A stretch of 64,000 bases of DNA from Endomychus coccineus. Taxonomy: Eukaryota; Arthropoda; Insecta; Coleoptera; Endomychidae. The stretch is from contig OY294067.1 of assembly GCA_958510875.1 (NCBI GenBank), positions 57,486,039-57,550,038 of the forward strand, read 5' to 3'. The stretch's first letter is position 1, and the number at the start of each line of letters is the position of its first letter. Positions 47,606 to 59,800 of the stretch are shown here, piece after piece. The translations under genes and the position numbers were made by a program. The notes below the pieces were generated by a model. The model did no database searches. It saw only the letters and a program-made list of their open reading frames with translations, and had not been told where the DNA came from.

Positions 47606-48059
47606 ATTCTGTAGTTATATGAACTCTTTCAAAGATTTTTTCAAATCGTTTTTAATTAATCGAGTTAAATTCAATGCATCGGTAAAGAGGAAACGATGAG
47701 TTAATCGAATCAAACTGTCACATTACTAATTGAATCGATTCGCCTGAATCGATTCGTTGAGAATTTTGCTCATTCCTACCAATAATATTATCTGAAACTG
47801 CGATTGTAATTGATTGGAATGTGATGACTTATCCAGTTTATGTTGGCTAAATATAACGTCATACAAATGAAAGTAAATAATTTGAAACGTTATTTCAACA
47901 AAACATTAATATGTCAGGAAATTGGTATTAACATTGCACGTTTACAGAGCTCTGCTCAGAATGAAAGAATCAGCATTAGATGGATACTTATCTTATCTAA
48001 TCTCTAACGATTCAACCAGACAACTTCTGATATAACAGTCTCGCTGTTCAGTATTCAGA
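47606..48059. other. Upstream region of the Methuselah-like exon
   Basis: Decayed repeat to about 47790, then unremarkable sequence. GTTCAGTATTCAG just before the ATG could hold an initiator (TCAGT), with no clear TATA box. Confidence 0.4.
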
Positions 48060-48601
48060 ATGAAAATGCATATCACAATTGAGTCTATTGTGATTCTACT
48101 GATCACTTCATTAAGCAGTAGTTCGAATGTGTGCAATAAAAACGGAAGAAGTTTAACGATCGACATAACTAATGGGCGGAAAGATGGTACGACCATCGTT
48201 CAAGACGGAATCAGATACGACCAAAACGACTATTTCACGGACGGTGATCGGATAAAAGGTTGTGTGTGCGACAGCGGTGTTTGCGTAAGAAAATGTTGCC
48301 CGAATTTTCAAATTTTGATCAGAGGAGACGCAGAAGCAGAATGTGTGAATTCTCCAACGAACGCGTCTCTACATGAAAATCTCCACATTTCTCCCAACAA
48401 TATAAGACACGGCAAAGAATGTGTGAATAACAGCGATCTTGGCTAAACCTAACTTGGAGTCCGATTTCAAGGATGGTGTACTTCACGTGTATGATATGGA
48501 TTTAACATTCCGAGACTTTTGCTTGGATTTCTTGGACGATGACTTAATAGCAATCGTCTGTGTTGATCCCGATCCCGAAGCAACAATAATTCACTCGGAA
48601 G
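48060..48601 (+). pseudogene. Methuselah-like GPCR ectodomain exon, frameshifted
   Basis: MKMHITIESIVILLITSLSS is a signal peptide. It is followed by a cysteine-rich ectodomain with DGIRYDQNDYF and the diagnostic GCVCDSGVCVRKCCP (C-x-C-x4-C-x3-CC of Methuselah N-terminal domains), then ECVN. The first frame stops at 48444-48446 (TAA). Shifted by one base, the domain goes on as KPNLESDFKDGVLHVYDMD, RDFCLDFLDDD and IAIVCVDPD to a phase-1 donor GTATGT at 48602. One indel around 48421-48443 thus breaks an otherwise clean exon. No seven-transmembrane exons are seen downstream before the lipase, where a mariner relic and GC-rich repeat lie instead. It may be a pseudogene, or the indel an assembly error. 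Confidence 0.75.
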
Positions 48602-48679
48602 GTATGTAACTACATTGGTATTCTAAATAACTTCGGTATTCTAATAATAAGAGATCCTTGTGCTCTAAAATTTAGTACT

Positions 48680-49230
48680 TAAATTGCTGCTAGTCGTCCA
48701 TGTCCATCAATGACATACATTTTTTGGACGGCAGCTTGGTCAAATCCTCTTACTTTTCTGAAAATTCTTTGCCTTGATGATGCCTTCTCTTAGTCAATAA
48801 AGCCCAAAAAATTGCAATAGGTCGCGCCTGAGGAACGTTTGGGAGGTAATCATTTCCAGGCAAATATGAGACCATATGTGTTTCCAACCAATTCACAGTA
48901 TCTCTGGCATAATGAGATAATGTTAGATCAGATCAAAACATGTAGTCTACATTGGTATGATGCTGCTTGATAAAATCGAATAAGTTTGGTAGAGAGTTTA
49001 AACCTCAGAATCGACTGCACCTCTCACTCACCTCTAACATAACCCACGTAAGTTCTAGATACAACTATTTCAGAGATAGCACACCAAAGCAAAAGCTTAT
49101 TCCAAACTTTTGCTTCATGCAGTATGTATACATAAATTATTTTAGAGTCGTGAGAATTATTGCTTGAATTTTGGGGTTGTGATGTGAAAACGTTTGGTCT
49201 AGTTGGATCCAAAAAGGCTCAGAACGTATA
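48680..49230 (-). pseudogene. Tc1/mariner transposase relic
   Basis: Reverse strand segments: KVWNKLLLWCAIS, then LPNLFDFIKQHHTNVDYMF, SHYARDTVNWLETH, LPGNDYLPNVPQARPIAIFW. The order W.A.S..G, C…FI..HH, HYA..T..WLE, PPNVPQARPIE.FW is that of a mariner-family DDE transposase (last motif contains the region of the third acidic residue). Stops break the frame; no TIRs recognised. Confidence 0.75.
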
Positions 49231-49800
49231 TTTCCGGAAAAATAATTTCATCGAATACATTTACTCCCTTATAGTCTCAAACTATGTATAGTGAAGGAAG
49301 AAAAATATGGAAATTCACTTCCCGATATTGTAACCTGACGCGACATATGAAGTTATACAATATAATTTTAAATATATCAACGATTTATATTCGATCGAAC
49401 AGTAAGTCGTCAAATACAAAAGGGTTCGGTATTTCTATTTTTTTAATTCAAAGAGTTGACATTTATGTTTGAAACTAAAAAGAATTCGATGAAGTTAAGG
49501 CTTCTATTTTCATATCTACTCTCGCGTCATTATTCAGTTCAGTAGTTTAGATTAAGTCTGGTATGTATGACAATTTGCTTTTTAATTATTTTGCATTCTT
49601 CACAATTTTCTAGGTATGCAACGTCATTGCAACTTTTCCATTTGTTCTAATTTCAAAGGTAGCTATTTATATACAATATATACCTATCATTAAGCATAAT
49701 GTACACTATCACATAACTTTTTCAAGACTTTATAAATAAGAATCCAACCACCGTTTAGATATAAAATCATATAGATTCATCAAAAATTCCATATAAATTC
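49231..49800. other. Unassigned AT-rich sequence
   Basis: No recognisable feature. Confidence 0.5.
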
Positions 49801-50540
49801 TGGTGCAGGCGTATTAGAAACCCACCCGGGCGATGTCGTAATAGGCCTTGTCTCCTAGAACCATTAGGGTTCTTATACCCGATTCTGGTATGCCAAAGAC
49901 GAGGGTTCTGCACTGTTCCCTGTGTCTACTGTGGCAGGTTTGTCTAAGGAAGTCAGAACCCTCCGCGCCCTGTTTGTAGCGTGAGTTTGTTCCTCTACTG
50001 CTTCCCCAGAACGACTTATGATTCTTCGATCTTACCCGGTATCCATAAGGTCACCCTCACGATCTTCTGCAGAAGCTCAACCCGTTCCACCTTAACCTGT
50101 GAGTCTCCCCACATTTGTATGACCCCTCATTTCTCGGTAATCCAATTTTTGGAAAACTGATCAGCGGGTATCATTATAATCGCTCCTCCTCTGCAGAGGA
50201 AGTCATCGAATCTGCGTAGCGGTTGATCTAGAGAAATCTTATAGACTTCCTCTCTGATCGCGTGCCCTTACAGTCCAAACTGTGTTAAGGTAATGGGTTT
50301 CTCAGGATACCCACCTCCGACGATCATCATCATCAGAGGATTCGCTCTTTACGCCGCAGTTAACCCCCTCGAAACTGTCCTCCTGTAAGGTTCTTTGGAA
50401 GGCCCTTCGGTAAGGTGTTTTGCGGCCCTTTTGACCTCTTCTATGCTAAAGGTGTGCTTCCTACCGAGGCCGGCTCAGATTTGAGTTGCTTTCGGTTTTC
50501 CTTTCCAAGCTTTCCCTTTCCGGGTTTCTACATCCAGATA
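49801..50540. other. GC-rich island, probable mobile-element coding remnant
   Basis: About 740 bp strongly richer in G+C than either flank, with sharp edges (GTGCAGGCGTATTAG at the left, TTTCCGGGTTTCTACATCC at the right). The reverse strand shows short coding-like runs (for example KVERVELLQKIVRVTLWIPG) broken by stops. This resembles LINE/gag-like proteins of insect repeats, but I cannot assign a family. Confidence 0.45.
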
Positions 50541-50677
50541 TTCAATTATATCATATCAAACAAAGCTGCGTAAACGTATATACGGTACATGGAGGTTTCA
50601 ATAATCAACTTTGAAGGATGAAATTCAATTTTCTCAAAACTGGAAGGTTACAACTTACCGTGGTAGGTCCAACTCCA

Positions 50678-50684
50678 TATAAAT
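50678..50684 (+). promoter_or_regulatory. Possible TATA box of lipase 2
   Basis: CCATATAAATATG, about 160 bp upstream of the ATG at 50841; start expected near 50705-50715. Confidence 0.4.
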
Positions 50685-50840
50685 ATGAGGACACTGTATA
50701 AGACGTTCGTAATACTTGAATGAGGAATTCCAAGGAACGGAAAAAAATGAATATGCATTCCATTTCTGCAAGCTCCACATTCCATGATAAAAAGTAATAA
50801 ATACCAATAAGTGTCAACATATTGTTTTTGGTTAGGCACC

Positions 50841-50892
50841 ATGCACTTCTTATATGTCTTTGTACTTACTATAACTTACGGTTCGATTGAAG
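50841..50892 (+). CDS. Lipase 2, exon 1 (signal peptide)
   Basis: ATG plus 16 codons (MHFLYVFVLTITYGSIE) and one base, donor GTATGT at 50893. Joins in phase to CT TTT GTT GAC in exon 2. Same length and phase as 29038-29089. Confidence 0.85.
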
Positions 50893-53800
50893 GTATGTAC
50901 TTATCAGAAGTAATGATTAAGAAACAATCATATTCATCCATTATTAAAGTACTGAGGAGCTAGTTGGTAGCTGAATAGTAATAGTATTTTTAGTAAATAA
51001 GGGTGATTGTGTTTCTTATTCACAGTGTTATTGTGTATTCACAGTTATGAACTCTTTTATAGTTTATTATCAGAAGTTGATATTGATTTGTAACGATCGT
51101 TTATTTCTTTCCATTTGCTTTGATATTTGATTGGGAATAGGTAATGCGGAAGGGTTGAACGTCATAATCAGGACTAGCGATTATTTAATTAATCAATGAA
51201 TTCAGATTAAATTGTACGCCTTTTTAGTATTTATTGAAAAATTGAACAATGTATAATTTTTATTAGTTACATCAATTGAATTGGAACCTTTGATAATAAA
51301 AATTAGACTATCTTTGTAAAGTAAAATTCAATTTCCAAGAGCCGACTTTAATTTTTATTATACTTTCAGTTTTTATCATTGTCACCTTACAAATTTCTAA
51401 ATTGTTGTTTGTTCTACTAATTCAATTATTAGTCCAGTTACCCTAGGAAATGTTTTGGTACTTTTTGGGCAATCCGCAAATTTAGTCATGCTATATGTTT
51501 TTGGGGGTGCCGATCACGATAGTGTTGTAGAAATTTGTCTACCCTACCGCTTTTTGAACGGCAGCAATTTTTTTTACCTTAAAATGCTCATTTTCAGTTT
51601 TTTGCGTTTGTAGAAGAAACTGTGGATTTTCTAAGATATGTTTCATACAAAAATTGTCATAAAAATTAATGCGCAAATTTTCCCGCCGATTAGAAGTTGA
51701 TCGGAGGCCATGGCCCCGATATAGTGCTCAATAGTGTATTTTTTATGGTAACGCGAAATTTTGTGAATTATCGAGAAGTTTCAGCTTTTGGATATTCTGT
51801 TTCGGTAAAAGGGTAGTGTTTTCAAAATTATTTTGTCTGGTTTTCAGTATTTTGTTCTATGGCGCCAAAATCGGCCATATTGAAAAATTCGTATTTTGCG
51901 ATTTACAGACGATATATTCGAGTTATCGACTCGAAACCGAATTCATTCGGAAGATTTCATTGTTCCACACCTAATATTTAAAATGCAATCATTTTGGGTC
52001 AAGGACATAACTTTTCGCCATTTTGAAAATTTTTAATCCACGACAAATCCACATTTTTTGAGTCCAAGCAGATCAATTTTGGTTGAATAGAAAAGGAGAT
52101 ATCTTCAAAAATGTTTTTGGGTCTCTAGAGGGCTCAATTTCAACCCAATCGATAAAAACCTCCCTCGGGATGGGTGATAATTATTTCGACTATTCGAGTT
52201 TGAAATGTCAAATTCTGTAATATCCCCAATTCAAAGTTAGAGCATAATTTGTTTAAAAAAACAACGCGGAAAATCATACATCAGCATTGAAATCGCTTCT
52301 GTAATACAGATTCCGCGCGCCCAATTTGATGTTTTTTTGAATATTTAAAATTTCTTATACTTATAACATCATTGTGAGATGTATATCCGATAAATTCAAC
52401 TTGTATGATCGGAATTCAAGTAGACGTGGTCTACAACGGGGCCTACAACAGTGTACGCACGACTTACAATAATAATAGTAAAGAAGGCGGTCCCAATAGA
52501 GCATATGTTCATCGCACGAAGATCTCTTGTTGTGTACAGCACAGCATCATCAAGCCAACGTGTTCATTCCTGTTTCAATCTCAGCTGCGCACACATTTTT
52601 ATTTCTAAAAGTAATACTATACTACTACACCATAAATAAGAAACACTACAAAATACTGGAGGAGCTTTCAGCTTCCAAGTAGCCATCATCCAAGTAAACT
52701 CCATGATGGCTATTTGGTAGCTGAAATGCCCTCCAGTATTTTTAGTTGGTAAAGGTGATTGATTCTTACTCATAGTGTTATAGTTATCGACAGTGTGAAT
52801 TCTTTCATATCTTATTAAATGTACTACTAGCTATAATACAAAATAACCGGAAATTGTCCCATCATAGCAAATCACCACCATCGGAGAAAACTATTTTCGC
52901 CACTGACATCTGCAACTTCTATGTGCAGAAACTGACCTGTGAGTTTTTTATGTACATTCGGCACCTCCACTCGATGAGCTATTATAAGCAAGTCCTTTTT
53001 ATAAAATACTATCTAAAAGAAACTGTTAATAATATTTACTACTTCCTAGGAAAAATAGATATTAAAGGAGAGATTTACAATATTATAATATGACATGCAG
53101 TAGGTACAGCTTACTAAGTACGGTAAATGGATGCAAGGTTGCCTCATAGCTCAGACGATTGCGTATTGTTCGAAACCCCTGCTAAGCCTGTAATTTTGTT
53201 CACATGCTACTTTCTTCACATACTAAATTCATGAATATATTTCAATACTCGTCTGGGTATCACATAGGGAAATGATTGTTTCGTATAATCGAGTGAAATT
53301 GGATCTGATGAAGTTTTCACGTCTTCCAAATATGTTTGTGTACATCGAAATGTGGGGGTCACAGTATATAATTTCTAAGTATTGCTGTGCACTGAGAACG
53401 TTATCAAATCAAGTGGGGATTAATACAGCATTAGCTGCATATCATGCATACGTGAAATCGAGGCTGCAGTATGGCATAATAATTTGGGCAAACTCCGCTG
53501 AGGCATCCCGAATCTTCATCTTACAAAAACGGTGCTTGCGAAATATATTCAGGTTCAAGAGATTGCAGAGCTGTGTGAGTTTTCCCTTTAGTATAAAATA
53601 CTCACTTTCTATTCTCCGTATATTTGTGAAGCTGTCGTGTTTGTCAGAGATAACCCATCTCTATTCATGAACAACGCTTAGTCGAGTCAAATAGGTATTT
53701 CATTACGAAAATCGAACGGTATGAACCGATTTTGATGAAACAAAGTGCATTCGATTCGGGATGACGTCTAGAAAAAAGCTTACCGGTTAGTTTTTTGTGC

Positions 53801-56800
53801 AAATTTTTTATTTTTTTTTTAACCGAAAAATTGACCAATTTCCAAAATCTCATCAAAACTAACCAGAAATCCTCAGTTAGGGGTTGTGGAGGTTGTTGTT
53901 TTATGTTAAATGTTTGAAAATTTGTTGAAAGGGGGTCGTTACTAATTTAAATCAAAAACAAAATCGAATTCTAATTTTTTAATTTTTTAATTTGAAATAA
54001 ATTCCCGCTCATCTAAAATTTTTATATTCCACACAGCATCTTTTACATATACTATGGACATATACGTAATAAAAACCGGGTGGGGGTAGCAGGTAGGTAT
54101 TTTCCTTAAACTATGGAGTCTACACTATACTATAACACAGCATCTATCATATAATAAGATCTCTATGGCATCCACCGCTTCATAGAGCAGCTGTTTATCT
54201 AAGCCGGTCCTCCCTCCCATCCCCACAAAATAAAGACGCGGCAACGTATACGTGGACCATGCTGCTATTGTGATGTAGATACATAATAAATGATCAACAC
54301 GTGTCACTTACTGTTGGATGCTGCTGTTGTTCAGATTAGTAAAATTTCTCATTCGTTTTATGTGAAAATTATTTTGTTCTGTGGTTCAGTGAATGTTATC
54401 AGAATCATTTTTTTAATAATTCAAATACATATTGTTCAATAAATAAAACATTGCTTTAATAAAGCATTCACGCTGCAAATTAATAAAAGTGTTTTTTGGT
54501 TAAAAAAAAATTAAAAATTTGCACAAAAAACTAGCCGGTAAGCTTTTTTTTAGGCGTCATCCCGAATCGAATGCACTTTGTTCCATCAAAATCGGTCCAT
54601 ATGGTTCGATTTTGGTAAGTCGGCCTGTTTTAATACCTATTTGACTCGACTAGCTGACAATCATGGGTATCAAACAAGATTCAAGGAAAATATAAAATGC
54701 CAAAAATTGAATTACACTTATCTGCAAAAAGATTTTGAGTTTTCGGCAGCAAAAATATTTAACAAACTTCCACAAGCACTTCGCTCTAAACCTAGGAGTG
54801 TTTTGAAATCCATTCTGAAATCGTTTCTCATTGCAAGGGCTTACTAAACAATTGATGAATACTTTGATGACAACCTGGTCAGCTTAATCTGGAATCAATC
54901 TTTACTATACTAGAATAGTTTATATTAGAATAGTTTTTATTCTCCTAAATTTTTTCATATTTATTTTGAGGTTTATCCATTGTTTCAGCTTTTGTTGACC
55001 CAAAAGATGTGACATTCTACTTATACACAAAAAATAGCCAGAACACCTACGTGATTCTAACTCCAAACAATCTAAATGCAGTACGAAACGGTTCAACTGT
55101 CATATTTCTTATCCATGGATGGGGAGAAAATTACACAGCTTTATGGTACAAGAATTTGAGAGGTGCATATTTTTCGAGAAAAGATACAAATTTTGATATA
55201 ATAGAAGTGGATTGGTCGAAGCCAGCACGTCAATTATATCCTATCGCAGTGGCAGATACTCGTGTTGTAGGTAGGTAACTCTCTATCCAGTGATTGAAGA
55301 ATCCGAAGTCCGTACTACTGTGAGGTTGCAGTTTTTGCGAAAAGCGAAATTTGTTATCTGGTATTGGCTGAAAGTAAATAGTTATCACAACAGTTCTGTA
55401 GAAAATTCCTCTCTTATCTATAAAAGCAGCGACAATTTTGCCTCTGTTAAAAAAACAACAATTACTCACAATAAAATATTAAAACACAAACACGAACGTT
55501 ATATTAAGGGAAAATCAACTGATCAGGCGATTTATCAAATAACCAACACAGTGAACCTAAAGTAGGACTGCTATTTCTAGAGACATTTCCAAAGCTTTCC
55601 ATTCCATAAATCATGAAAAACTACTTAACAAACTATTCTCATAGTTTGCTCATGATCTAATTAAGACGTGTCTTTCGAATGGAAAGAGAAAATAGTAATT
55701 ACAAATAACTCTTATGAGTTCGAACTGGAGTTGTATACGGCCTCTACATTGGGACCTTTGCTATTTCTGATTTCTGCAAATGAAATGGAAGAAAAAGAGC
55801 AGTCATTGGAAATTTTTAAGGAATGGTTTGACACAAATATGTTAACCTAAAATGTTGGAAAAAGTTCAATGGTGCAATTTCTTTCTCACATGCATATTCG
55901 AAGCATGGAACAAAGTTGTTTTAACAACAATATACAAGATGAGATTCTTGAAGCTCTATGTTGATTTTAGACTCACGTGGAGGATCAGGTGGTATAGAAA
56001 TAAGCAACTTTAACCAAAAAAATTAAGGTTTTAAGAAACAACGTGAGTAACGAGGTTGTGCTATTGGCAAATAATTCCTTTGCAAATTCTATAATCAACA
56101 GACTCAACAGACATTAGGCGAATTAAAGTAGAGCAAACAAACAATAACTATCTTCACATTGAAATGCAGATCATGAGAGATCATTATGTCATCTTATGTA
56201 GCTTGTCACTGAATAATCCTGAAGCATTTATCACGATTCTCCATAAAATACACTAGGATATCGTCTACATATCTGTACCAAAGAATAAATTTATCTGTGG
56301 TGATAGTGATTTGACAAAAATTCGTTTCCTGGAATTAAACACAGATATTTCTGCCGATAAGAAACCATATTCTACTAGGAACTTTTGAACACATTGCTAG
56401 AAACATTAGCAATTGACAATTTGAAATGTACCTGTACTTATTCACAAAGAATAAGCTTTAGCTTGTTCTTCTATACTGAATTCTATGATCTTAAACTTCA
56501 TCATCTTCTGTTGTAGGAGGGATTATAGGTAATTTCATCGTTAATCTGGAAAGAACAGGAATCAGTCTGGAAAATATCCAAATAACAGGACATTCTCTTG
56601 GCGGGCAAGTATCAGGATTTGCAGGAAAACAAATTATACGAGATACTGGTCGTAAACTTTCACGAATTACCGCTCTGGATCCAGCTGGTCCATTGTACAA
56701 TTTACAACCATCAAGTTTAAGACTCGATAAGGGAGATGCAACAGTAGTAGTTGTTATTCATACTGATGCTGGCATTAATGGTTTCAAATTTTCATGTGGT

Positions 56801-59800
56801 ACAATCGACTTCTGGCCGAATGGAGGTGTCCGTATTCAACCTGGTTGCCCCGGACAAAGCAGCAATCCAAGTAAGTGAATATATCATGCTTGGCCAAATA
56901 AAACACAAAGTTGACAGTTTGTGATTTCCCCCTAATCTTCAACATTCAACTCATTGTCATGGTTGACAGGTATGAATAATTTCTCTCATATGGTTACTGA
57001 TATGGGAATACAGAAAACAGATACTTAGACCTTTTCCACGGTATCCTTTATATTCTTTAGAATGTTGAAATTATATGTAGCTATTCGATGGTAGAAAGAA
57101 TTTAACTACTAGTAATTTCATTTGCAAATCATCAATATGCAGGTAGAACTACCAAGTTGCATAACCAACAGCTCCAAGATGAGAATATTAATCGTCATGT
57201 CTTTTGGAGCTGCCATTTTATAATTCGTAGGAACAGTTCGTGAGTGAATATTGAATGTTCGCTGATTTTTCCTCCTACATACTGGAGGTGAATGTTGTTC
57301 AGCAAGGATGATAATAGGTGTTGAGTTTGATCAGCCTTTGTTGTTTCATTCTGAAGAAATGATATCTCATAGCCAGAAAGGAGAAAGTAGGTTCCGGACA
57401 TGAATTCGAGCCAGGAGATATCAGAAGTCTACACGAAAATTAATACATGCTGTTATCCACCCAGTTCCGATAGTATTTTTCCCAACGTTGAGATTATATA
57501 TAATTGATCGTGAAAAGTTTGTGCAATCTAGCTTTTTCATTCCAAAACCTAAAAAATACTGGTTTAATGACCAGGTTGTCTGCACAACAACGTATAGCTG
57601 ATGTCGATCGAAATTGCATTCTGGAGTTGCAATTCTCAGTTATAATTTACGAGTAAATGCCAAAAGTATGAGATTTTTGTATCGTTTCATTTTTCATAAT
57701 TGGAATCCGCATGAGAATTCTTGACTAAGAAAGCTACAATTGGTGGTTAGTCGGACCAATCTTGAAATACATTTGATGTTTCGTAACAAAAGATCCTACA
57801 TGAGCTTTACCGAGATAACTTTCATCGCTGGTAGGATGTTTATCGAATAACTGAAATAGTATACTTCTCGATTTCAGCAGTAATAATTTTTTCTCCTAAT
57901 GTCTATCAAAACACATGTCTTTGTTAACCTTTCACGTCAATCAATAACATGGATGTTTTGCTATGAGCTATGAGATATATTCCCATTCGTCGAAATAAAG
58001 CGAGATCATGCTTGTTCAGTAGTGCCAGTATCGCAACCATTGTATTTGCAGTATGTCTTCATACATTCAGGATTTATGATGCTTATCAGTCATGATGCTA
58101 GTTCGGAGAGCAAGAACATTATCGTCTATAACTATCATGGCCTGCCCATCATTTTCAAGGAATTGTACCACTACAGCTAAAATATGTATTTGTCTCTACA
58201 TTATTAATAGATTCGTGGGTAAATGTAATAATATATGGGTGGCCGTTGTGGAAGATAAGATATTATATTTTCATACTTTTTTGTCATAAACAACATATGG
58301 AGGACGGTTTCATTAGGTATTCCCAATTCTCATATCCCTACTTCGAAAGAGTGCAAAGCATTGTCGTCACAAATGAAATTTCTTCAAGGACAAACATTAC
58401 CTTAATTTGCAGGAGTGTTCAACAAAATAAACTAAAATCTAAACTTCAACAGTAGTTCACAGACATTGCCTCCAGTGACTGTACTATGAGCTCATATTAT
58501 CATTTTTAATTTATTGATATAATAAAATAAAATACTTTTACTTTGTTTTGAATCACATGTATTATTAGTCGAGGAAATGAATCACTAAAATAGGCCAAAC
58601 CTTCCAAAGTCGGCGCAGTTGAATGGATTGAGATGCGGTTTTCTGCATTCGATTGAGAACATGACTTGAACATTTTGTACCGGGTTTGTTTTTTTGCGGA
58701 AAAAATTTAATGCATTTCTACAGCCAAAAAATGCATTTTCTGAGTACACTTTTGAACACGAATATGCTATCGAAAAGATTCCCTGAGGTCCCCTTCGGGG
58801 ATCGGCGACTTTGAAAACCACCGAGAGCCAGAATTTCATGAAGAAAAATTAACAAATTCCCAGGTATTACAGAAGAGTTTTTTCACGTCGTAATCATCAC
58901 TAGCAACCTTTATATCACCTCTCGAACGCTTAATAAACATTAAAAATGATTTTCTAATGGAATTCATCGAAATTCAGAGCAACCCAGGATACTCTGGGGA
59001 TGGTTCAAGTGGAACTCAGGGAATTTTTTGATAGCATATCCGTGTTCAGCTACTTCAGAAGCCACCGAGAAACCAATTTGAGTCCGTTTTATTCATTCAC
59101 CTCCGAAAGTGCACTCACAAAAATGCATTTTTTGGCTGTAGAAATGCATTCAATTTTTTTCGCAAAAAATGTATCTAGAGTTGTAAGCTACTAATTAAAA
59201 GATGGGTTGGCAATAGTGGTATCTGTGAATGTAGGTTTTCTATAAATTTTGAAACTAATGACATTATTATTATGGTGCGTGAGGGTAAGATTTAAGAAAT
59301 TCATTTTGTTATCTTTCTCAGTTTCTAAAGTGAATTTAATGTTATGAGGGATATTATTAATGAAGGTTAAGAAAACATTCAATTGTCGTGATGTACGTTT
59401 GAAGAAAGATAGAACATCATATTGTGCCTTCCTAGTATACCTCCGCATTAAAATTTCCTTATCACAATATTAACTCTACCTTATTGTCCAATTTCAATTA
59501 TACTATTTTAACAATGTATTTCACCAATCGGAAACCCACTCACACTTACATATCAGTATGATAAATTATCACAAAGTAATGACTTCCACCATTGAATTTT
59601 TAATTTATATGAATTTGATCAACAGTTCGTAGATAGTAATTAATTTCATGATTAGTTTTATCTGTACACCTGATAAATTGTTTTCTTATAGTTTTCTGCA
59701 GTCATCATCGAAGTTATCTATTCTTCATTGAAGGTGTGACAACGGGCGAGTTCTATGGCACTGAATGTTCTTCCTATTTCCATTACAGGATGGGTTCATG

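Noticed and set aside
53145..53185. tRNA-like A and B boxes (CATAGCTCAGACG ... TTGTTCGAAACCCC)
   Set aside because: The two boxes are only about 20 nt apart, no cloverleaf or anticodon arm can be formed, and no SINE body or duplication is evident; probably a truncated SINE or chance.
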